Source: Hippophae tibetana (Eukaryota; Streptophyta; Magnoliopsida; Rosales; Elaeagnaceae). From it: 64,000 nucleotides of DNA. The stretch covers positions 27,489,659-27,553,658 of the forward strand of contig CM072811.1 of assembly GCA_037013495.1 (NCBI GenBank). The letters are read 5' to 3'. Below the pieces are notes generated by a model, which had not been told where the DNA came from, searched no databases, and saw nothing but the letters and a program-made list of their open reading frames with translations. The position numbers and the translations under genes are program-made. Shown in pieces: positions 23,782 to 35,780 of this stretch (the first letter of the stretch is position 1; each line of letters begins with the position of its first letter).

Positions 23782-23914
23782 ATAGTAGTTTGTTAGCTGA
23801 TAGGTAGTATTTATAGAATGCTTAACTAAATTCTATTACCATCATATAGGCTTCATTACACTTAACAAACTACTAGCACATGGGCTAACAACCCTCATAC
23901 TATATCTGTTAACA
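23782..23914 (-). repeat. LTR (5' LTR of the minus-strand copia remnant)
   Basis: This is the partner of 19461-19594. It lies directly beyond the tRNA-Met-type primer site when read on the minus strand, which fixes the element's direction. Confidence 0.65.
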
Positions 23915-24635
23915 AAGACTAAGCCATATCTCTTCATATAGTGATATAATGGGCTTGTAATGAGCCAACTTAATAGCCTAGTTGAAAGTCCGCTAGGAGT
24001 ATGCTCGTAGATTGTATATATAATACTAATTGATATATTATATTATATTTTAATAAGATTATATATAAGAGAATGTGATTGTACTAGTCTTATACTTATT
24101 TCCACATGTTATTTTTAAAAGACATAGAGTGTCATTTTACTTACTATTCCCAAAATATGAAATTATTTCTATCTTTTTTAGCTGTTAAAAGGTTCAATCC
24201 TATCATTTTTTGTTCATTTTTCTTATTATTTTTTGTATTGTTTATGTTTTACATATAATTAAACTAAATATCTTCATCTCTTCATTAATTATAGCATCTA
24301 AAGTAGTTAACTATTTTGAATAAATTAAAGTTTAAGATATTCAAATTGACCATATTTTTGTATGATAATAATAACTTTAAAATTTGAACAAGAATAGGAG
24401 AAAAACATAAGAAAACTTTGTAAATAGACACATAAATAAGTTATTTATTTTTTAAAATAAATTTATCAATGTCACAATATAAATAATATTAAAATAAATG
24501 TGTACAAATTTATATTCATTTAACATTTTTTTTCATGTTTATTATTTTTTTTACTTCAACTTGCACATGCATGTTTTAGTCACTTAATTCTTATGATTGT
24601 GAATTACTAAAAGTATAACTAGTTGGTCACCCCTT
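23915..24635. other. AT-rich interval, nothing recognised
   Basis: Spacer between two retroelements. It is AT-rich, with no open frame, RNA gene or transposon end that I can support. Confidence 0.4.
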
Positions 24636-24694
24636 CAATTTTTTAAGGTAACTAGGTCATTAACCTAACAAATTTTAATAATAATTGTTTTGAT
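24636..24694 (+). repeat. Left copy of a direct repeat flanking the Athila-like element
   Basis: The segment (TTTTTTAAGGTAACTAGGTC then ATTAACCTAACAAATTT and AATAATTGTTTTGAT) recurs at 32361-32418 immediately beyond the other end of the gypsy element. The two copies differ by about three positions. A normal target duplication would be only 5 bp. Confidence 0.85.
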
Positions 24695-25754
24695 TGTTAC
24701 AAATTTTTTATGTACTAAAATTATATTAATCTCAATTTTATCTATAAAAGTCACTAAGGTTTTTGTAATTGAAATTTAAAATAAAATTAATTTAAAGAAA
24801 ATATGCAAAAGAAAATAAATATGTTGTTCAATTTTACCTAATCCCTCACTATGCTTTACTCATCTAGCAAATTGAATTTAATTCTCTCTATTTGTTAGCA
24901 ATCTTCGAAAAAACATCCAAAAGCCTCTTTAATAGTCAATTGGAAACATTCTTATTCATTAATTGACACAAGAGTATGCAATTTAATAAAGCATGAAAGC
25001 ATCAATACTAATTATTTTAATATTACACAGGTTTATACAAGTCTTTCAATCTTTATATTTACCTATGTCGAAACATTTCAGATCTATCTTATAATTCCCC
25101 CTTTCGATAGTAAATCATAATATTAAAATCAGTTAATTAAAAGTAATAAACTTAGAATAAATCAGACAAAAATGTAGAGAAATAATTCAAATTAACGTAG
25201 AAAATCAAGCATAGTTTAGAATTAAATTACATTGTTTCCTAGAATAAAGAAAAAATAGTTCATGCTAAAATTTAAATTAACATAAACAAATTCACCATAA
25301 TTTTTCGGAGAGAAATTGAAAGGAAAATACATCACAAAAGAATCTGCTTTCGCTTCTTCCCTAGTGTCGGCCTCTTTCCTTTTTCTTTTTCTTCCCAATT
25401 CTGTGAAGTTTTTGATTTTTTTGTTTTCTTCATTGTCGTCGTCTATTCCCTTCCTCCTTCTTCTATTCTATCTTATATATATAAACCTATCCCTAGTTTC
25501 AGTGCATCCAAACCACATTTTTTTAATTCTACCTACACCTTTCTATTTTTTTATTATATATATATAATTTTAACTTTCATTTTGTTTCAACAAATCTTCA
25601 TTTATATTTGATTTCAATAAATCTTCATTTTCTTTAAATTTGTAATAAAATTTAAATAAAAATAATAAAATATAAAATTAATAAAAGTAAATAAAGTTAG
25701 ACTAAAATTTAAAGTTGAGAAGTGATTAATTATGCCAAATTATGAAAGTCATCA
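24695..25754 (-). repeat. 3' LTR of the Athila-like element
   Basis: Matches 31169-32360 over most of its length, for example AAATTATATTAATCTCAATT at 24719 and 31264. The end farthest from the coding region is not alike in the two LTRs. The inner end ATCA at 25754 lies next to the polypurine-like tract. Confidence 0.75.
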
Positions 25755-25999
25755 AAAACTGCCAAACTTAGAACTTTATTTGTCCTCAAATAAAAAGAAA
25801 ATAATATAAAATAAAACTATAGACAATATCAACTAGACCCCATAAAGAACTACCATCACTCACCAAGCCATGCAATGAATATATTCCTTACCTTATCCCA
25901 TAAGCGCTTGTTTTATAGTCTATAATTGGACTTTTCAATCTTCATCAATAAGGATTTTTAAGAGGAATACATGCATAATTCCTCTCCCCTTGTTCTCCA

Positions 26000-28900
26000 T
26001 AATAGTGCTTCAATCTTTGGCCATTAACTCTGAATATATTCCTTACCTTATCTTCAAGTCTATTGCTCCAAAACAGAAAAATTTGTCAATTGTATAAGGA
26101 CTTGTCCGTCTTGATCTTAACTTACTCGAGAAGAGTTTTAGTCATGCATAAGAATCTATCTGTCATGCAACTTCTTTGTTCGTTCTTTGTTGATTTTTTT
26201 CATTTTCATACACATCATTCTGGAACTCATCCATTTCATTCAATTGAAGAAGTCATTTTTCCAATGTTGCCTTCAAATCAAAATTAAACTTCTTTACAGT
26301 ATAACAAGATTTATGCTCCAACTCAAAAGAGAGATGACATGCTTTTTCAAACACTAATCGATAAGGAGACATCCCGATAGGTATTTTAAAAGCTACATGG
26401 TATGCCCACAAAGCATCATCAAGCTTCTTTGCCCAATCCAATCTATTGGTGTTGACCATCTTCTCAAGGTTATTCTTGATTTCTCGATTTGAAATTTCAA
26501 TTTGGCCATTAGTTTAAGGATGGTAGGAAAATGCTATCTTGTGATTCACACCATATTTAGAAAGAAGGTTGTCAAATAACTTGTTACAAAAGTGGGTCTC
26601 TTCATGACTAATAATAGCTCGTGGAGTGATGAATCTTATGAATATGTTCTTATGCAAAAATTTGAGCACTACCTTTGCATCATTTGTTATTGCAACAATT
26701 GCCTCTACCCATTTTGACAGATAATCAACTGCTAAAAAGATATAAACAAAGCCAAATGATGAAGGAAAAGGACCCATAAAATTAATTACCCAAACATCAA
26801 ACAACTCAACTTCTAAGATATTTTTCGATGGTAGCTCCTGACGCCTTGAAATATTTCCCTTACATTTGCACCGATCACAAATCTTCACACAAGTATAACT
26901 ATCACGAAACACAGAGGGCCAAAAGAAACCACTTTGAAGTACCTTAGCTACTATTCATGTTACTCCAAAATGTCTTCCATATGATGAGGAATGGCAATGA
27001 TGGAGAATGGCTTGCATCTCTTCTTCAAGCACCCATCTTCGAATGATTTGATTAGGGCATCTTTTGAAAAGAAAAGGCTCATCCGAAAAATAATATTTCA
27101 TATCATGCAAAAACTTATTATGTTGATGGTAAGTAAGATATGGTGGAAATACCATACAAGCTAGATAGTTTACAATATCAGCATACCAAGGAAGCTTGAT
27201 CTCACACATTAAGGAATGCTTATTGGTTCACTAAATTTGGTTTGACTTCCTCTTGTTCCAACCGAGAGAGATGGTTAGCAACTAAATTTTTACTTTCTTT
27301 CTTATCACGAACTTGCAAATCAAATCTTGAAGAAAAAAGATCCAACAAATAATGAAGTGTTACATGATCAGTGAACACTATCAACTTTGTACCAATGAGA
27401 TAAGACCGAAATTTTTCACAAGCCAATACCACAGCAAAGTATCTCTTTCTCAGTTGTTGTATAATTCAATTGGGCTTCATTCAATGTATGGTTTGCATAG
27501 TATATGGCCCTAAACAGTTTGTCTCACTTTGACCTAAGACAGCTCCAATTGCAAAGTCACTTGCATCACACATTACTTCAAAAGGTTGACTCTAATCAGG
27601 TACAGTCAAAACTGGTCTTGAAATTAGTTTATCCTTAATTGCATTAAAGGCTCGCAAACAAACATCATCAAAGTCAAATGTATAATTTTTTTTCAAGAAG
27701 ATTACATAAAAGTTTAGAGAGTTTAGAAAAATTCTTTATAAATCTTCTATAAAATCTCACATGTCCTAAAAAGCTTCTAATTATTTTCACATTCTTTGGA
27801 GGTGGTAGTTTTCTATGATTGCAATTTTAGCTCAATCAACCTCAATTCCTTTTGATGACATTCTATGGCTAAGCATGATCTCTTCTGGAACCATGAAATT
27901 ACACTTCTCTTAGTTTAGGACAAGATTTTTATCTTCATATATCTACAAAATAGAGTTAAATTTTGCAAACAATGATCACAAGATGTACCAAAAACCAAAA
28001 AATCATCCATGAAAATTTCCATTATATCTTTCACCGTATCTGAAAAAATAGCCATCATGCAACGTTGAAATGTTGATAATGCATTGAATAATCCAAAGGG
28101 CATCCTTCTAAAAGAAAATTTTCCATAGAAGCATGTGAATGTTGTTTTCTCCTAATCTTCAGGGGATATGACAATTTGGTTATACCCAGAATAACCATCT
28201 AAGAAGTAATAATAGGGATATACAACCAATCGATCTAACATTTGATCAATGAATGGAAGTGGAAAATAATCCTTCTTTATTTCTTTGTTCAAATTTTGGT
28301 AAGCTATACATACACATCAACTTGTGACTATTCTTGTAAGAATAAGCTTATTGTTGTCATTTTTCACCACCATCATTCCACCCTTTTTTGGTATGCATTG
28401 GATTTACCCATAAGCTGTCTAAAATAGCATAAATAATTTCAACATTAAAGAGCTTCAAAATTTAGGCTATCGTAACTTCCTTCATTGCTAGATTTAATCT
28501 TCTTTGGGGCTTAATTGTTGGTTTGTAAAGCTTCTCCATTAGAATCTTGTGCATGAAAATGGAAGGACATATACCTTTTATGTAGAGATCATCCATCTCG
28601 AGGCTTTTCTATGCTCCCTTAACACACACAGTAACTTTTCCTCTTCTTCGGGTGTAAGTGATGCCGCAACAATCACTGGAAAGGTGTAGCTATCACCCAA
28701 AAACGCATAGCAAAGATGCTTAGGAAATTGTTTCAACTCTAGAGTTGTAGTTTGCTGCACTTTTTCTATAGAGATTACAAGATCTATTTTTGCTACCATT
28801 GGCTCCAACCTCTCTACTTTACTAAATGATGTAACCTACTGCAATACTTCCAAGGAAAATACATAGTGGAGAAATTCTTCACTAACAAAAGGTAAATCAG

Positions 28901-30940
28901 ATCCACAAAAAAATAGAGTTATAGAAATCATAAGCATGAGATGAAATGGTGATACATCATTCTAGGTGATCAACCGACATATCCTCTTAAAAGGATTTTA
29001 CTACACATTGCTCAATGACATCTACCCAAAAGTAAGTTCTTGGATCTTTAGGAAATCTCATGGCTCCGTAGATGCTGAACGTAACCTCTTTCTTATTCAT
29101 TCTCAATGTTAATTCACCATTTTGAACATCCATTAAAGCCTTTCTAGTAGCCAAGAATGGTCGGCCAAGAATTAGTGGGACATCTTGGTCTTCATCCATA
29201 TCTAACACCACAAAAACAGTTGGAAAAATAAATTTATTCACTTTTACCAATACATCTTCTATGAGTCCACGTTGATAATTGATGGATCGGTCTACTAGTT
29301 ACAAAGAAATTGTTGTTTGTTTTATCTCTCTAAGTCCCAATTTCCTATAGACAAACGGTGGCATCAGATTAATGCTAGCACCAAGATCACATAAAACTTT
29401 ATCAAAAAATGAATTTTCAATAGTGCAAGGCAATGTGAAACTCCCTGAATCTTTTAATTTTTGAGGTAATTTCTTTTGAAGAATAGTACTACATTCTTTA
29501 GAAAGCTTTACTGTTTTGAACTCCTCCAACTTTCTCTTCTTGGAAATGATGTCCTTTAAGAATTTGGAATAATTTGGCATTTGTTCTAAGACATCTGCAA
29601 AAGGAATATTTATGTGAATTTTCTTAAAGATATCCAAAAACTCAGAAAATTGCTTATCTAATTTTTGTTTTTGAAAGCGTTGAGGATAAGGAAGTGGAGT
29701 AGAGAGAATATGAAGATTGTCAAGAAATGAAATTGATGAAGGAATGTTAGTCTCTCTTAGTGTATCATCAATAATCTCCTCTTGTTCTACTTTATTATTG
29801 CTTTGGCCACTGCTACAATAAGTCTCAATATTATCCATTCGTGAATCACTCTTTTTAAACCTTGTTTGGCATCCTCAACAAAGGAAACCATGGCATCCTC
29901 AAGTGACATATTCTTCTCGCTTGGTTGACTATCAAAACTTGGAAGAGGTTGTAACACATTCTTTGTGTTTCCATAAGAAAAATTCTCATGATTTTAAAGC
30001 ACTGGATGGTAGTAATTTTGCATAGGATTACCACGATAGTTATAGTTCTAATTATTGATGTATTGAACCTATTCTAGACTTGCTTCATTCATCGGAACTA
30101 TCATACTTGTATCTGCAACATATTTTGCACTTTGTGGTATTCTTTGGGTCGTCAAGGCTGAAATATGATGAGATAGAGAAGCTATTTGAGCTAAAAGGGT
30201 AGCAAACGTCTCCAATTTATGAATCCCGACAACTTTCTCAACCATATATTTTTCAGTTGGTCATTGATAGTTGTTTGAGGTCATTTCTTCCAAAAGAGAA
30301 GTATCATTCTCACCTGTCTTTAACATCAAAGTTCCACTAGAAGCAGCATCAACTTTGGTTCTAGTTTACCCATTTAACCCATTATAGAACATATAAACTT
30401 GTAACCAATTGGGAAATCCATGTTGAAGGCAACGTTGAATCATATCTTTATACCTTTCTCATGCTTTATAGAGTGTCTCAAAATCATTTTTCTTGAATTG
30501 ACCAATCTCACTCATGAGTTGGGCTATTTTTGCAGGCGAAAAGAATTTAGCATGCAAAGTTTTAGCCATGTCTTGCCAACTAGTGATGCTTCTCAGTTGT
30601 AGAGATTGTAGCCAACCTCTAGCCTTGTCCCTCACTGAAAAAGGAAACAATGTCAGTCTAATGGTATCTTCAGTAACACAATTCATCTTTACAATGTCAC
30701 AAATCTTCAAGAACATCGCTAAATGAATATTGGGATCATTAAGTGGCGATCCACTAAACAAGGCTTGTTGCACCATGCTGATCAATATAGATTTGAGCTC
30801 AACATTATTGGCATTAATCATCTAGCGTCTTACACCTGAGTAATTATCATTCACAATTGGCCTTACATAATCCTTCAAGGTGTGTGGTTGTACATTCTAT
30901 TCTCCTTCAGCCATGGTTAGTACTTTCTTCTTTCTTCATG
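26000..30940 (-). pseudogene. Gag-pol remnant of the Athila-like element
   Basis: Parts read on the minus strand from 30.9 kb downward: gag with ARGWLQSLQLRSITSWQDMA and KFFSPAKIAQL (Athila/Tat gag pattern); retropepsin with DLGASINLMP and LILGRPFLATRKAL; reverse transcriptase with MPFGLFNALSTFQRCM and FMDDF; RNase H with FTDHVTLHYLL; an integrase zinc domain with HHCHSSSYGRHFG; and the integrase core with DYLSKWVEA and GVNHKIAFSYHP. The zinc motif and the -MPFGL/FMDDF- pair are standard for Ty3/gypsy. The frame is broken many times, so no functional product is expected. Confidence 0.85.
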
Positions 30941-31138
30941 ATCTAAAGGTTCTTTCAATCTCCGATCAAAAGAAATAATGTTTTGAATTCTAGCATGACG
31001 CATCCAACGTCAAAACATGCCTAGAAAAAATTAAAAATTAAAAATAAAAATAAAATTATAAATGAAATGAAATATAATTATAAATTAAAACTAAGATTAC
31101 TTTGTATCAATATTGAAAAAAAAACAAGAAGAAATCAA

Positions 31139-31156
31139 TCCCTGATAATGACGCCA
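31139..31156 (-). other. Primer-binding site, tRNA-Asp type
   Basis: The minus strand reads TGGCGTCATTATCAGGGA. It resembles TGGCGCCGTTGCCGGGGA, the tRNA-Asp complementary site typical of Athila elements, with C-to-T type differences as expected after methylation-driven decay. It lies 12 bp inside the 5' LTR boundary. Confidence 0.75.
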
Positions 31157-31168
31157 AATCTAAATCGG

Positions 31169-32141
31169 TGCAAAACTACAAGTACACAATATCGTAATTT
31201 TATAATAAAGTGATAAAAAGAGTATCCTCAAGGATCTTTAACTTACAATTAACAAAAATCAAAATTATATTAATCTCAATTTTATCTAGAGAAGTCACTA
31301 AGGTTGTTGTAATTAAAATTTAAAATAAAATTAATTTAAAGAAAATGTAAAAAAAGAAAATAAAGATGTTGTTTAAAGATAAAATTAATGAGAAAAAAAC
31401 TTGTAGGAAATCGATTTCACTTAATCACTCAATATGTTTTACTCATCTAACTAATTGAATTTAATTCTCTCTGTTTGTTATCAATCTAAAAAAACATCTA
31501 AAAGCCTATTTCAACAGTTAAGTGGAAGCATTCTTGTTCATTAATTTACACAAAAATATGCAATTTAATAAACCAAGAAAATAAATATTAATATCAATGA
31601 TTTTAATAATACACAAATTTATACAAGTTTTTTGATCTCTATATTTACCTATGTCGAAATATTTTAGATCTATTTTATAATTCTCTATTTCGATAATAAA
31701 TCACAAGATTAAAATTATCTAATCAATGGTTACTTAATTAGAAACAATAAACTAAAAATTAATCAGAAAACATGCAGAAAAATAATTTAAATTAATATAA
31801 AAAATCAAGTATAATTTGAAATTAAATTATATCTTTTTCTTAAAATAAAAAAATTAATTAATATTAAAATTAAATTTAACATAAAAAAAATTGACCACCA
31901 TTTTTTCTATAAAAATTGAAAGAATAATACATCGCAAAAGAATCTATTCTCTTTTCTTCCCAACACGGACCTCTTTTCTTTTTCCTTTCTTCCCAATTCT
32001 GCGCAGCTTCTTTTTTTTTTTTTTTTTTTTTCTGGTTCTCTTCGCTGCCCCCTTTGTTCTCTTCCTCCTTCTTTTCTATATATATATATAAACCTACCCT
32101 TAGTTTCAGTGCGTTTTTTTAATTCAACCAGCTATTTTTTT

Positions 32142-32182
<41 letters not shown>

Positions 32183-32360
32183 TTTTAATTTTCATAAATC
32201 TTCGTATATATCTGATTTTAATAAATTTTAATTTTTTTCAAATCTATAATAAAATTTAAATAATAATAATAAAGTTTAAAATCAATAAAAATAAATAAAA
32301 TTAGATTAATGTTTAAAATTAAAAAATGATAAATTATATTAAATTATTATCATCTTATCA
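31169..32360 (-). repeat. 5' LTR of the Athila-like element
   Basis: Read forward it begins TGCAAAACTACAAG and ends CTTATCA at 32360. It contains a T run of about 20 bases near 32010-32030 and AT runs at about 32078-32091 and 32143-32180, which lengthen it relative to the partner LTR. A 66-codon open frame here is caused by the T/C-rich stretch and is not a gene. Confidence 0.75.
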
Positions 32361-32418
32361 GTTTTTTAGGTAACTAGGTCATTAACCTAACAAATTTCAA
32401 TAATAATTGTTTTGATTG
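32361..32418 (+). repeat. Right copy of the direct repeat flanking the Athila-like element
   Basis: Near-identical to 24636-24694 (about 55 of 58 positions by eye). It lies directly outside the element's right end. Confidence 0.85.
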
Positions 32419-33687
32419 GAAGATCATGCTGTAGATAGTTAAAATAGAAAAAAATAAGAATAATTCAGTAAAAACTAAAATTTGCTATTAATTTTTGAAT
32501 TTGATTTGATATAAAATAAATTAGATTATCTTTATCTATATTTTTTTGTTTCAATAATAAACTATTAGTGCTATTAAAATATATTTTTAGTAATAATTAT
32601 TACTAAAAATTAAAAAAAAAATTATTTATACACATAAAATTATAAATTTATTATTATATTTTTGATATATTTTAATTATTTTACGTGTAATATATATAAT
32701 TTAAACATTTTAATCAAATCAATCAAAATTTAATTATATTAAAATATATTTTAATAATAAAAATAATAAATTAAAATTTTTGGCCTTCACTTGTACGGTG
32801 ATTAAAGCTCTTCAAATCAATGTCATTTTGTCTACTAATTACTATTTTTATGAGATAATTAGATCATTTAATCATGATGTCAGCCGTCTGACTCCTGAGT
32901 CTGATAAATGTTTTTTACCTCGTATTTATATATATATATATATATATTAATTTTTATAAATAAGATATTTTATTAAATTAAATAATATTTATAATAATTA
33001 ATAAAAATTTAATTTATTTTTAAATGAGAATGAGTTAATAGTATTGATTTTTAAAGTTTTTTTCATTTATCATAATGGTGGCCGTAAGCACAAGGGAACT
33101 CGTAGACATTTTCATTAAAACTATTTAATATTTCTCATAATTTTTGAATTTATTTGTAGATGTGATGGTTTAGTAAAGCCAGTAGATTAATATCAAATTA
33201 AATTACTTTGTAAATACTAAATAGACCATCTCATTACGTTTCATGAAACGATAAGATCAAAACAAAGTTATCTGTTAGAGATTGGTGAATGGTGTTGATG
33301 ATTACTTTTACGTCATTCATGTTTTGTCGATAAGAATTTACCTCATTGATGTTAATGGTTCACTAATTTTGTTTAAGAAAATATATTTTATACAATTTTT
33401 TAATAATCAAATTTTATTTTCTCTATTTTATAAATTTTAATTATTAAATATAAAAATATAATAAATTGTATAATATATTATTTCCATTAATCATATCTCT
33501 TAGTTTATATAATATGATATAATTAATTTATATTAATAATTAGTCTAATAATTATCTTAACAATCCATCATCCTTTTAATTAATTTATCTCTTTTTTTTT
33601 GTTGGGGTAGAGTTATAAAAGTGTCAAATAAGTTTAACTATTTTAATGACACATTGAGAAATTTAAATCAAAAGAGCCCCACACGTA
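32419..33687. other. AT-rich interval, nothing recognised
   Basis: AT-rich spacer with a TA run at about 32925-32947. No exon-like patch, RNA gene or transposon ends were identified. Confidence 0.4.
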
Positions 33688-34279
33688 AAGGTGTGTAAAA
33701 TTAAATTGATTTGATTTTGAGTTAAAATTTAAATTAGTATTATCTTTTCTATTCTTAAAAAATAAAAATCAAATCAATTAACGTATAAAACTAATTCAAA
33801 TCGAGCTAAAAAATTTAAATTGATTTTTAGAATTTTCATTGTTCTATGTAGATTATAGCCATAAATTGTTGTTTTTAAAAAATAAATTTGATTTTACAAA
33901 TTTTAAGTTTTATAATTTGTATTATACACACACTTATATAATCTCATAATTGTTAGGATAAGTTATATAGTTCTCAATTTCTTATGAACCTATACTAGTT
34001 TGAATATTTATATTCATACTATGAAGACAAATATAACTACAAGAAAAAGAGTTAAGTTTATAAATGATTATCGTTATATGTTAAGACTTTAAATTTTTAA
34101 ATCGAAGAAAAATAAAAAAATTTAAAAATTAATTAATATATATATATATACTAATCTATACTTTATCAATTTTTCAAATTTTAAAACCAACCCATAAATA
34201 TGTTAAAATAAAAAAAAATTAGATTAGGTAGGTTTTGATTGATTGTGTTGGTTTAATTCAGATAATTTTTGCACCCCTT
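33688..34279. mobile_element. hAT-like MITE candidate, about 590 bp
   Basis: The left end AAGGTGTGTAAAATTAAATT and the reverse complement of the right end, AAGGGGTGCAAAAATTATCT, form an imperfect inverted repeat of about 16 bp with the (A/G)GGGTGCAAAA pattern common to plant hAT MITEs. GATTTGATTT-like motifs sit near the left end and GATTGATTGTG near the right. Both flanks contain ACGT (33683 and about 34284), but no clean 8-bp duplication is visible. It has no coding capacity. Confidence 0.5.
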
Positions 34280-34790
34280 ATCTACGTGTACAATAAAAAC
34301 TAATATTAGTTTAGTTTTTATAATTTTAAATTAATAGTTATAATAATAATATTAATAATAATAAGCTAACATAAATATATAAATATTTTATTTTTTATAT
34401 AATCAAAAAATATTATACGTATTATATTTGAATATAAATATGTTCGAGACATTGAATTTGTTGTAAGCTATTAGATAACAAATGCATAATATTAAAATCT
34501 AGAAATTATCCTTTATTTATGTTTTTGTAATACAAGGAAAAAAATTGATAATTAATTATTCTTTAACAATATCATTTTGTTAGGTAGATTAAACTCAGTG
34601 ATAAATAAGCTGGAATTTTTATGATTAACAGTCCATTAATATGACACTTATAGATATAGCTACATATTTTAATTTAAAAACAGCAATAAGATTATACCTT
34701 TATGTATATTGTATGGATTTAATTATATAACTTTATTCAATCAATATTATTGGAATATAAAATGACTTTATGATTTTATTAAAATGTTTT
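34280..34790. other. AT-rich interval, nothing recognised
   Basis: Spacer between a MITE and the first LTR of the outer copia. Includes a TAATAATAA run near 34340-34365. No gene is supported. Confidence 0.4.
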
Positions 34791-35062
34791 TGTTATATCA
34801 GTGTAGTAGTTTTTCTATTATTACTTTACCATAGTGGGCACAAGATGGTTTGTTTCATTACCATCCTAATAGCACTAGGCATGATGAGTTTGCTACAAGA
34901 TTTCTTTTACACTAGATATTTTGCTAATTCAGTTACATAAGCACATGTAAAACTTCTTTTTGTTTCCTATAAATACTGATACAATCAATAATACATCTAG
35001 GGTGTCCAGCATTTTAATCTCTTCTTCATCTTCTCTATTTCTGTCATTTCTTCCAATTATCA
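34791..35062 (+). repeat. 5' LTR of the outer copia
   Basis: A 272-bp segment with TG...CA ends, a TATAAATA promoter-like motif near 34970 and the tRNA-Met primer site 9 bp beyond its end. No partner LTR was found, so the left boundary rests on the TG start alone. Confidence 0.5.
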
Positions 35063-35119
35063 AAGGTATCATGGTATCAGAGCTCCTGTGCGTTTATGTT
35101 ATAGTGAAGATATTTTGTT

Positions 35120-35780
35120 GTTGAAGGTGATGAAAACTGCAGATGGCTTACAAGCCATTGATCATCCAATACCATAAGTGAACAGAAATGGTACAGATCC
35201 TTCTCCATTGCAGTCACCATCACAAGCCTCTTAGCTAGCCATTTCCTCAAAAGCCTTTTTCAAATACACAGTCTCAAAATTATTCACATCAACCTGATAT
35301 GAATAGGCCACTTCAAAACGGACAACCTTTCCCTGAACCAAGACCTAATTCATTTGGTCAAAAACCACAATATCAAATATGCAGGAAATATGGCCATTTA
35401 GCAACTAATTAAATGCTATTTTCGTTACCTACCTTCAAATAATTCAAGGCCATTGCACCAGGCTTGCCATAACCACCTTGTAGACAACAAGCAAATCTTA
35501 CTGAATTCCAAATTGATCACACCTTCACACCACAACCTGAACCTTACCTTCCACAAACACAACTTCTTTTCAACCACCATTGTATCCTCATAATCAGCTC
35601 TTTCAACAACCACCTTCCCCACAGTTTGTTTATCCACCATCAGATTCATCTAGTTTTGATATTACTTAACCGTCATTTCTACAATATAATCCATACACTT
35701 CTCAATCTCAAACTTACAGTTTTGATTCTAAACCCTTAGCTTGTTATGCTCAATTTCAATCATTACACTTCTTATATAAT
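35120..35780 (+). pseudogene. Gag remnant of the outer copia
   Basis: Only the zinc-knuckle region is recognisable (YQICRKYGHLATN, compare CQxCxxxGHxAxxC), set in Gln/Pro-rich sequence that is usual around the copia gag C-terminus. Everything else is too decayed to read with confidence. Confidence 0.5.

Larger units (their letters stand above)
19461..23914 (-). mobile_element. Short-LTR Ty1/copia remnant, minus strand (fossil)
   Basis: Terminal direct repeats of about 134 bp lie at 19461-19594 and 23782-23914 and share CTGATAGGTAGTATTT and CTATATCTGTTAACA. On the minus strand a primer site of the initiator-Met type (TGGTATCAAAGC) follows the right-hand LTR at about 23748-23760. Recognisable parts in order are gag (23.7-22.8 kb), the gag-preintegrase zinc motif and integrase start (22.2-21.6 kb) and reverse transcriptase-like sequence (20.7-19.7 kb). 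The short LTRs fit the Ale/Retrofit type, but that assignment is weak. The LTRs are roughly 80-85 percent alike by eye, so the insertion is old. The element is broken many times (more than ten). Confidence 0.7.
24695..32360 (-). mobile_element. Athila-like Ty3/gypsy retrotransposon, minus strand (fossil)
   Basis: Long direct repeats of about 1.06 and 1.19 kb bound the element (24695-25754 and 31169-32360). On the minus strand a primer site TGGCGTCATTATCAGGGA, the tRNA-Asp type used by Athila/Tat elements, lies beside the 5' LTR. A purine-rich CTAAGTTTGG tract adjoins the 3' LTR. Gag, protease, reverse transcriptase, RNase H and integrase occur in the gypsy order. The element is about 7.7 kb and is broken well over a dozen times. 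LTR similarity of about 85 percent by eye implies an old insertion, probably several million years or more. Confidence 0.85.

Noticed and set aside
25316-25567. 83-codon Phe/Leu/Ser-rich open frame
   Set aside because: It sits in an Athila-type LTR. The partner LTR has a similar T-rich frame, but the peptides differ, so it is compositional.
30420-30726. Two plus-strand open frames
   Set aside because: They are shadows opposite the Athila-like gag, which reads on the minus strand with clear gag motifs.
31891-32091. 66-codon open frame with a poly-Phe run
   Set aside because: It comes from a run of about 20 T bases in the 5' LTR of the Athila-like element.
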